Position numbers and translations under genes: made by a program. From positions 83,333 through 147,332 of the forward strand of contig JAJYRH010000002.1 in assembly GCA_021794205.1 (NCBI GenBank): a stretch of 64,000 nt of DNA, read 5' to 3'. Positions 56,809 to 64,000 of the stretch are shown piece by piece. Below the pieces are notes generated by a model. The model was not told the DNA's origin. It saw nothing but the letters and a program-made list of their open reading frames with translations, and ran no database searches. The DNA is from a bacterium. Its GTDB lineage: Bacteria > Vulcanimicrobiota > Vulcanimicrobiia > Vulcanimicrobiales > Vulcanimicrobiaceae. The first letter of the stretch is position 1. Each line of letters opens with the position of its first letter.

Positions 56809-57689
56809 GGGGCGCGCATCCGGAGCGAGATCTCGAAGTCGCGGTCGCGCGCGAACGTTCGCTGTTATCCGGCCGACGGCTCAGCGTCGCGTGTAGCGGC
56901 GGCGCCGACTCGGTAGCACTCGCCGGCGTCTTATCCGCGCTCGCCGAACGCCTCGAGTTGCAGCTGCGCCTCGTGTACGTGCATCACTCGCTGCGTCGCT
57001 CGGCCTGGCAGGACGAGTGCGTGGTGCTAAGGGTCGGCGCGAGCCTCGGGCTTCGGGTCGCTACGTTGACCATCGATCCCGGTGCCGACGACGAAGCGAG
57101 CCTCCGCGAGCGGCGCTATGGCGAGCTGCTTGAGGATGCCCGGCGCTGGGGGAGCGACGGCATCGTTACCGCGCATCACGCACAGGACCAAACCGAGAGC
57201 GTCTTGCTCGCATTGTTCCGTGGCGCCGGCGAGCGCGGCTTGGGTGGCATGCGCGCGCGCAGGGCGCTTGCAACGGGAGTTGAGCTGCTTCGGCCGCTGC
57301 TGGCCATCGACGGGGAAGATCTCCGCGCGTACTGCCACGCACGGGCGCTGCCCTACGCGGTCGATCCAAGCAACGCCTCGCTCGACGCGCGGCGCAACGC
57401 CGTCCGCGATGCACTCGACGCGCTTCGCCCTCGATTCCCGGGGCTCGACCGGGCGGTCGCCCGTGCCGCGACCATCGCGGGCAATGCCGCCGAGGACGAA
57501 GAGGCCGATCGGGGCGCGGCCCGGCGCTGGCTTGCGGGCGCTCTATCGCGGCGTTTCGGGCGCGAAGCGAGCGAGTTCGAGCGGGTCGAGGCGCTGCTCT
57601 CCGCGATCGAAGCAGGGGGAAGCGGGCGCTACGCGCTGGGAGGCGGCGCGAGCCTGCTTCTGCGCGACGGGATGCCTGCGAGCGAATGA
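56805..57689 (+). CDS. tilS: tRNA(Ile)-lysidine synthetase
   Basis: The 294 residues have the PP-loop ATPase motif SVACSGGADSVALAG near 26-40, VHHSLRRSAWQDE, VTAHHAQDQTESVLL and DPSNASLDARRNAVRD, all TilS signatures. The enzyme changes C34 of tRNA-Ile(CAU) to lysidine. The C-terminal extension of longer TilS proteins is missing, so this is the short form. It is coupled to smpB and hpt by four-base overlaps; tilS-hpt-ftsH is a classic bacterial gene order. Confidence 0.94.
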   Translation: MRGAHPERDLEVAVARERSLLSGRRLSVACSGGADSVALAGVLSALAERLELQLRLVYVHHSLRRSAWQDECVVLRVGASLGLRVATLTIDPGADDEASLRERRYGELLEDARRWGSDGIVTAHHAQDQTESVLLALFRGAGERGLGGMRARRALATGVELLRPLLAIDGEDLRAYCHARALPYAVDPSNASLDARRNAVRDALDALRPRFPGLDRAVARAATIAGNAAEDEEADRGAARRWLAGALSRRFGREASEFERVEALLSAIEAGGSGRYALGGGASLLLRDGMPASE

Positions 57690-58258
57690 ATAGCTATCGG
57701 GAGTCGATCGCCGAGGTGCTGTTCGACGAAAGTCGCATTTCTGCGGCGATCGATGAGATGGCGGCGGCGATCGCGCGCGATTTTTCTGGGGAACCAATAC
57801 TGGTGGTCGGCGTGTTGAAGGGAGCGCTCTTCGCATTCACCGATTTGGTCCGCGCGATCGCGCGCCGGCCGAACGGACCGAGCGATCTGAGCGTTGAGAC
57901 GATATGGGCTTCAAGTTATGGAAACGCAACGAGATCGAGCGGGGAGGTTCAGCTGCGCAAGGACGTCGCCGGCTCGATCCGCGGCCGGAACGTGCTTCTG
58001 GTGGACGACATCGTCGATAACGGCCTGACGATGCAGTATCTGCGCGAGCTGCTCGTTCAACGGGCGCCGGCCCGGCTACGCACGGCGGCACTCCTGGAGA
58101 AGCCCGAGCGCCGTCTCGTCAACGTTCGGCTCGACTACGTCGGGCTGCGTTGCCCCAATGCCTTTGTCGTAGGTTACGGCCTCGACTACCGGGAACTCTA
58201 TCGGAATCTGCCCATTATCGCGCGCCTCAAACCGGAGTCGTTCGCTCCCGAGAATTAG
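57686..58258 (+). CDS. hpt: Hypoxanthine(-guanine) phosphoribosyltransferase
   Basis: The 190 residues have the PRPP-binding loop VLLVDDIVDNGLTMQYL near 107-123 and the family N-terminus IAEVLFDESRISAAIDEMA. GVLKGALFAFTDL and SSYGNATRSSGEV (the flexible loop) are also present. The C-terminal YVGLRCPNAFVVGYGLDYRE is the base-binding part. It salvages hypoxanthine and guanine to IMP and GMP. It overlaps tilS by four bases, and ftsH follows after 15 bases. Confidence 0.95.
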   Translation: MNSYRESIAEVLFDESRISAAIDEMAAAIARDFSGEPILVVGVLKGALFAFTDLVRAIARRPNGPSDLSVETIWASSYGNATRSSGEVQLRKDVAGSIRGRNVLLVDDIVDNGLTMQYLRELLVQRAPARLRTAALLEKPERRLVNVRLDYVGLRCPNAFVVGYGLDYRELYRNLPIIARLKPESFAPEN

Positions 58259-58273
58259 TGAGATCGTACCATC

Positions 58274-60183
<1,910 letters not shown>

Positions 60184-60187
<4 letters not shown>

Positions 60188-61461
60188 GAAGGCTCGCGCT
60201 TCCGGCGCTCGCCATCCTGCTGGCGATGCTGACCGGCGTTCGTGCGAACGCGGAGACCGGCGTCGCACTCGGCCGCCTGCAAAACGGTGCGAGCTACTCC
60301 ATCGCCGCAGACCCCGGCTCGCCTACTGCGGCGATCGGACTCTGGCTTCACGTACCGGCGAGCGGGTACTCGTACGATAGCCCGGGCATCGCCGATCTCG
60401 CCGCACACGCCCTCGCCGACGCGTCGATCGTCGGAGGACGCTCGCTGCGCGAGATCGTCGACGGCGTCGGTGGCAGCATCGAGATCGAACCCTCGCCCGA
60501 CCTTCTCGGGATCAGTATCGTCGTTCCCAAAGCGGAGGCGCCGGCGACGGTAAGTGCGTTGGCGGAGGCGTATTTCACGGGAACGATCGATGTGAAGTCG
60601 CTCGACGAGGCGCGTCATGAAACCAGCGTGCGTGCCGTCGAGGAACGTTTCAACATCGAAAACGAATTACAGACGCGGCTCTTCGCGGAGCTCTTTTCGA
60701 ATGGGCCGATGCACGTCCCGGTCTATCCAAACTCCGCGTCCGCGCTCGACGCAATTCACTTACAGCAGGTCCGACGCTACGCCAAACGAGCCTTCCGGCC
60801 GGGGAACGCAAGCATCTCGTTTGCCGGGGCGGTCGACGGATCGCTATTGAAGCGGGTCGCTGTGGTTGGGCGCGCGGGGGCGGACGTTGCGATCGACTCC
60901 CCGTTGGCTGGAACCCCCGCAACGCAATCGGTTCACGGGTCGAGTTCGGCGATCGCCATCGGCTTTGCCGGGCCACCGATCTCTTCGCGCGACGATGCCA
61001 CCGCACTCGACTTCGTCGCGTCCGCGCTCCTCGACAAACAACTCGGCCGAGCGCTACCGCTCCCCGCCGGAGGCGTCGCCGTCGCGCGTTTCGTGACGCT
61101 TCAACGGACCGGTGTTTTCACGATTTTTGGTGTCGGAAACGACCCGAAAAAATTGGAGAGCGTGCTCCTCGACGATCTCGCGCGTCTCCGCACGCCGCTC
61201 TCGCGCCCGCGCTTCGATCGCTTGTTGCGCGCGTTTCAATTTCACATCGCATCGGCGATCGACGTGCCTCAGGGGCTCGCCGACAATCTTGGATGGTATG
61301 CGGCCTCCGGTGCTGCGGGGTATGCTCCCGGATTGCCGGACGGGCAGTATGCACGCAGTATCTCGCGCTTGACACCGGAGCGAGTTGCGGCCGCGGTCCG
61401 ACGATATCTCGAACATCCGACTACGGTCCTCATGTCCGCCCTCGCAGAAAAGAACGTATGA
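60184..61461 (+). CDS. Exported M16 peptidase-like protein, active site lost (1)
   Basis: This exported protein of 425 residues has a signal to about 24 (ANA). The overall pattern follows M16 proteases: a beta-strand pair, the helix that normally bears HxxEH, REIVDGVGGSIEIEPSPDLL, and QVRRYAKRAFRPGNASISFAG (the RYYRPxN region). The zinc motif reads ADLAAH where active enzymes have AHFLEH, so both the first His and the Glu are gone. It is probably a non-catalytic half that pairs with the next protein, as in PqqF/mitochondrial processing peptidase-type heterodimers. It is coupled to ftsH and to its partner. Confidence 0.8.
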
Positions 61462-62753
61462 TCAAACGCTATTTTTCGCTCGCGTTGACGCTTGCGATCG
61501 CGTCGTCGTTGGCCGCCGTTCCGTTCCGCGCTCGAGCCGAAAGCGCAGCGGCTGCGGAGGTATTGCCGGTCCGACCGGTGACGTTCGTACAGATCGATCT
61601 CCGCGGCGGGCTCGATAGGCAGCGCGAAAGCGAGAACGGCATCGCCGCGCTCGATGCGCGCTTGCTCGCCCGAACGCCGGTGGATATCGGCGGACTCTCG
61701 TTGCCGCTCGAGGATGCGATTCGCTCGGAGGGTGGAGCCCTCACTATCCACGTTCACGACGATCGCGTCGCAATCGAACTCGCCGGGCTTCCCGAGGCGA
61801 TGCCGAGGTTGCTCGACGTGCTGGCGACGGCGATGAACGCTCCGGATTTTTCGCTCGCTTCGGTGACCGCGGCTCGGAAGGCGCTGCTCGATCGTATCGC
61901 CGAGCGTCAGCAAAATAACTGGGAACTCGCGACCGAGATGTTGCGCCGCTCGCTCGCTCGCTCGGGAAATCTCGCCATGCCGCGTGACGGAACGCCCTTC
62001 TCGGTACAGCACCTCTCGATCGCGCAAGCTCGCGCGTTCTACCTCTGGAATTATCGTCGTGGCGATATCAAGAGTACGATCGTCGGCGAACGCGCGCCGG
62101 GGCTTCGCGCCGCGCTCGCTCGGATCGCGGCCGCGCTGCCGGGCGGAACCTCGCCGCGCGTGAGCTCGCCGCCACTCGTTCTCGATGCATCGACCTTGAT
62201 TTTGCGCACGACTCGCCCGACGCTCTCGACGATGATCGTCGCATCGTTTATCGCCCCGAATCCCACCTCTAAGGATTTCCCCGCGATGTTGGTGGAAGCG
62301 GCGCTGATGAAGCGTATTCTCGCCGAGACGGCGGGGCTACCGAAGGGACTCGATGCCTACTACCTGAGCCGTTCCTACGGTGCTCGCTATCGTTCGCTCG
62401 GCGGTCGCCCACAGCTCCTGCTCTACGCATCGGGCGCGGTCGGGCACCCCGACCAGCTCATCGGCGGAGCGCTCGCGCTTTCGCAGATGATCGGTTCGGG
62501 AAAGCTGCGCGGTAACATCGATCGCCTAAAATCACAGGCGATCGGCGATTTCGCTCGCCAGGAGAGCGACCCGCGCATGCGGCTACGGCTACTTCGAATC
62601 TATCGCGCGGCCGGAGGCACCGGCGATCCCGTCGCGCGGACGATTGCGGCGATTGCAAAAGTGACGCCCGCCGATCTCGCTCGCGTTGCGAAGCGATATC
62701 TCGTGCATCCCACCATCGCCGTCGTGCAGGGAAGCGACGGAAGCGGCTCCTGA
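61458..62753 (+). CDS. Exported M16 peptidase-like protein, active site lost (2)
   Basis: This exported protein of 431 residues has a signal to about 27 (ARA). It has the same fold pattern as its neighbour: LPEAMPRLLDVLATAMNAPD, then a helix pair, then QARAFYLWNYRRGDIKSTIV and a C-terminal half ending VTPADLARVAKRYLVHPTIA. No HxxEH is found; the equivalent helix reads GIAALDARLL. With both partners lacking zinc ligands, the pair cannot be a normal M16 peptidase and may be a scaffold or binding protein in the periplasm. Its stop overlaps the CTG start of the glycosyltransferase gene. Confidence 0.75.
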   Translation: MIKRYFSLALTLAIASSLAAVPFRARAESAAAAEVLPVRPVTFVQIDLRGGLDRQRESENGIAALDARLLARTPVDIGGLSLPLEDAIRSEGGALTIHVHDDRVAIELAGLPEAMPRLLDVLATAMNAPDFSLASVTAARKALLDRIAERQQNNWELATEMLRRSLARSGNLAMPRDGTPFSVQHLSIAQARAFYLWNYRRGDIKSTIVGERAPGLRAALARIAAALPGGTSPRVSSPPLVLDASTLILRTTRPTLSTMIVASFIAPNPTSKDFPAMLVEAALMKRILAETAGLPKGLDAYYLSRSYGARYRSLGGRPQLLLYASGAVGHPDQLIGGALALSQMIGSGKLRGNIDRLKSQAIGDFARQESDPRMRLRLLRIYRAAGGTGDPVARTIAAIAKVTPADLARVAKRYLVHPTIAVVQGSDGSGS

Positions 62754-63829
62754 AGCTCGCGCTCGTCCACGACTATCTCAACCAACGCGGCGGAGCGGAG
62801 CGCGTGTTCGCGACGCTCGCCGCTGCATTTCCCGACGCGCCGATCTATACGGCGTTCTACGACGAGTCGCGGACCGGCGATTGGTTTGCGGGGCGCACGA
62901 TCCACCGTTCTTGGCTCGCCGGCATGCCGTGGATACGTTCGCATTTTCGATGGTACGCGCCCTTTTACCCTAACGCGTTCGAACGGTTTGATCTCTCCGG
63001 CTACGACGCGATCCTCAGCTCTTCGTCGGCTTGGGCGAAAGGCGTTCGCGTGCCGAAGGGCTGCGTACACCTCTGTTACCTCCATTCGGTAAGTCGCTTT
63101 CTCTTCGATTACGACGCCTACGTCGGTGGGCTCGGCGTCGGCATGCTCGCCCGTCCGCTCGTCGGAGCGTTGGTGCGTTGGGATCTGCGCGCGGCCCAGC
63201 GCCCGACCGAAATGATTGCGAACTCGCGCATGACGGCGCAACGTGCCGAGCGCTATTACGGCCGACATCTCGACGTCCTTCACCCACCGGTCGACACCGA
63301 ACGATTTTCCAAACCGCGCGCGCCGGGCGACGCTTTTCTCATCGTCGCGCGTCTGCTGCCGTACAAACGCGTCGATCTCGCCATCGATGCGGCGCGTATC
63401 TCGGGGTTGCCGCTCCGCATCGTAGGGGATGGACCGATGCGCGCCGCGCTCGAACGTCGCGCGCAGGGAGCGCCTGTGCGCTTTCTCGGCGAGCGCGGCG
63501 ACGGCGAGATCGCCGACGAACTCTCTCACGCGCGTGCCGTCATCGTACCGGGAGTCGAGGATTTCGGTTTGATGCCGCTGGAGGCGGCCGCGAGCGGTAC
63601 GCCGAGCATCGCCTTTCGCGCGGGCGGCGCGACCGAGAGCATCGTCGAAGGGACGACGGGGCTCTTCTTCGATAGCCCCACCGCGCAGGATCTTGCGGAG
63701 GCGATGCGAGCCTTCGATCCGGCGCGCTTCGATACGGCGAGGCTTCGCGCGCATGCGGCGGCATTTTCCACCCAACGCTTCGTCGCCACGATTCGCGGGC
63801 GTCTCGGCGCGCTGCTCGATGCTCGCTAA
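62750..63829 (+). CDS. GT4-family glycosyltransferase with apparent CTG start
   Basis: The complete N-terminus KLALVHDYLNQRGGAERVF, a hallmark of GT-B family 4 enzymes, is obtained only by starting at CTG 62750, which overlaps the preceding TGA (CTGA) in the same manner as the ATGA, GTGA and TTGA junctions elsewhere here. The next possible start (62804) would remove the first strand and the GG loop. The donor half has FLIVARLLPYKRVDLAID, RIVGDGPMRAALE and VPGVEDFGLMPLEAAASGTP (E-x7-E). It gives 359 residues. The likely role is cell-surface polysaccharide synthesis; acceptor and donor are unknown. Confidence 0.88.
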   Translation: MKLALVHDYLNQRGGAERVFATLAAAFPDAPIYTAFYDESRTGDWFAGRTIHRSWLAGMPWIRSHFRWYAPFYPNAFERFDLSGYDAILSSSSAWAKGVRVPKGCVHLCYLHSVSRFLFDYDAYVGGLGVGMLARPLVGALVRWDLRAAQRPTEMIANSRMTAQRAERYYGRHLDVLHPPVDTERFSKPRAPGDAFLIVARLLPYKRVDLAIDAARISGLPLRIVGDGPMRAALERRAQGAPVRFLGERGDGEIADELSHARAVIVPGVEDFGLMPLEAAASGTPSIAFRAGGATESIVEGTTGLFFDSPTAQDLAEAMRAFDPARFDTARLRAHAAAFSTQRFVATIRGRLGALLDAR

Positions 63830-64000
63830 TCTTTTTTCTCGCCATCCTTCGATCGCTCCGAACCTTCCGCGCACGACGTTGCGTGCGTTCGACGAACGAA
63901 ACGGAGCATTCGCACGGCTCCGCGGCGAGCGCGTCGCGATCTATTGGCCGCACGGATTCGGCGACTGGGTCCATTTCGGTGCGATCGCGCCGTTGCTATC
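63819..64000 (+). CDS. Partial gene at the window edge, possible glycosyltransferase
   Basis: An ATG at 63819, overlapping the end of the previous gene by 11 bases, opens a frame that runs off the window: MLANLFSRHPSIAPN, then FDERNGAFARLRGERVAIYW, then PHGFGDWVHFGAIAPLL. The phrase IYWPHGFGDWVHFGAI resembles the nucleotide-loop beginning of GT9 heptosyltransferase-like proteins (GxGDxxxxxP). With only 60 residues visible, the family is a guess, supported mainly by the adjacent glycosyltransferase. Confidence 0.5.
   Translation, partial: MLANLFSRHPSIAPNLPRTTLRAFDERNGAFARLRGERVAIYWPHGFGDWVHFGAIAPLL

Overview
The window is GC-rich, densely packed DNA from a flagellated bacterium with an outer membrane. 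The evidence for two membranes is a TonB-dependent receptor, an NfrA/PgaA-type outer-membrane barrel, lipoproteins and an usher-like barrel. The gene order smpB-tilS-hpt-ftsH is of the kind seen in Firmicutes and other Terrabacteria. The mix of lone flagellins, beta-propeller lipoproteins and carboxypeptidase-regulatory-like surface proteins would suit an uncultured diderm lineage such as Vulcanimicrobiota/Eremiobacterota (WPS-2). That placement is inference, because no marker phylogeny was possible. Same-strand genes are usually joined by four-base start/stop overlaps, with ATG, GTG, TTG and apparently CTG serving as starts.

1-7.3 kb: a dispersed-repeat array, a glutamine-synthetase-like ligase with a PucR regulator, a PAS-PAS-GAF-GGDEF diguanylate cyclase, a soluble PRC/MgtE_N/CBS protein and a lone flagellin. 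7.4-17.6 kb: six co-directional genes that look like a very divergent chaperone-usher-type (or WxL/WxIP-like) surface-fibre system. They encode a large barrel, a PapD-like chaperone and four exported proteins that share C-terminal and internal beta motifs. This is the most novel region. 17.6-22.4 kb: an inositol-monophosphatase-family gene, a small membrane protein, a structured leader with a terminator, and two lipoproteins.

22.4-26 kb (minus strand): a tryptophan-to-anthranilate set (DUF962, tryptophan dioxygenase, kynureninase-like, MATE exporter). 26-31 kb: a lipoprotein, a small barrel-like protein, a crotonase and a TonB-dependent receptor. 31.1-39.4 kb: a reduced pel-type exopolysaccharide locus. 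It has a serine hydrolase, a polysaccharide deacetylase, an NfrA-C barrel, a response regulator, PelF and PelG, and lacks recognisable PelB, C, D and E. Next to it lie an EAL phosphodiesterase, a tRNA-Ser(UGA) and a second lone flagellin that appears to start with CTG.

44.2-51.5 kb: a membrane-tethered repeat protein, a DEAD-box helicase, a cysteate-synthase-like enzyme, a frameshifted cytochrome c remnant, a haem-oxygenase-fold protein behind an intrinsic terminator, a DUF4010 membrane protein and a second repeat array. 51.5-64 kb is mostly housekeeping: serS and moeA (head to head, sharing CATG), hisC, a phosphoesterase, a thioesterase, smpB, tilS, hpt, ftsH, two degenerate M16 peptidase-like proteins and glycosyltransferases running off the right edge. 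No insertion sequence, prophage or CRISPR array was seen.
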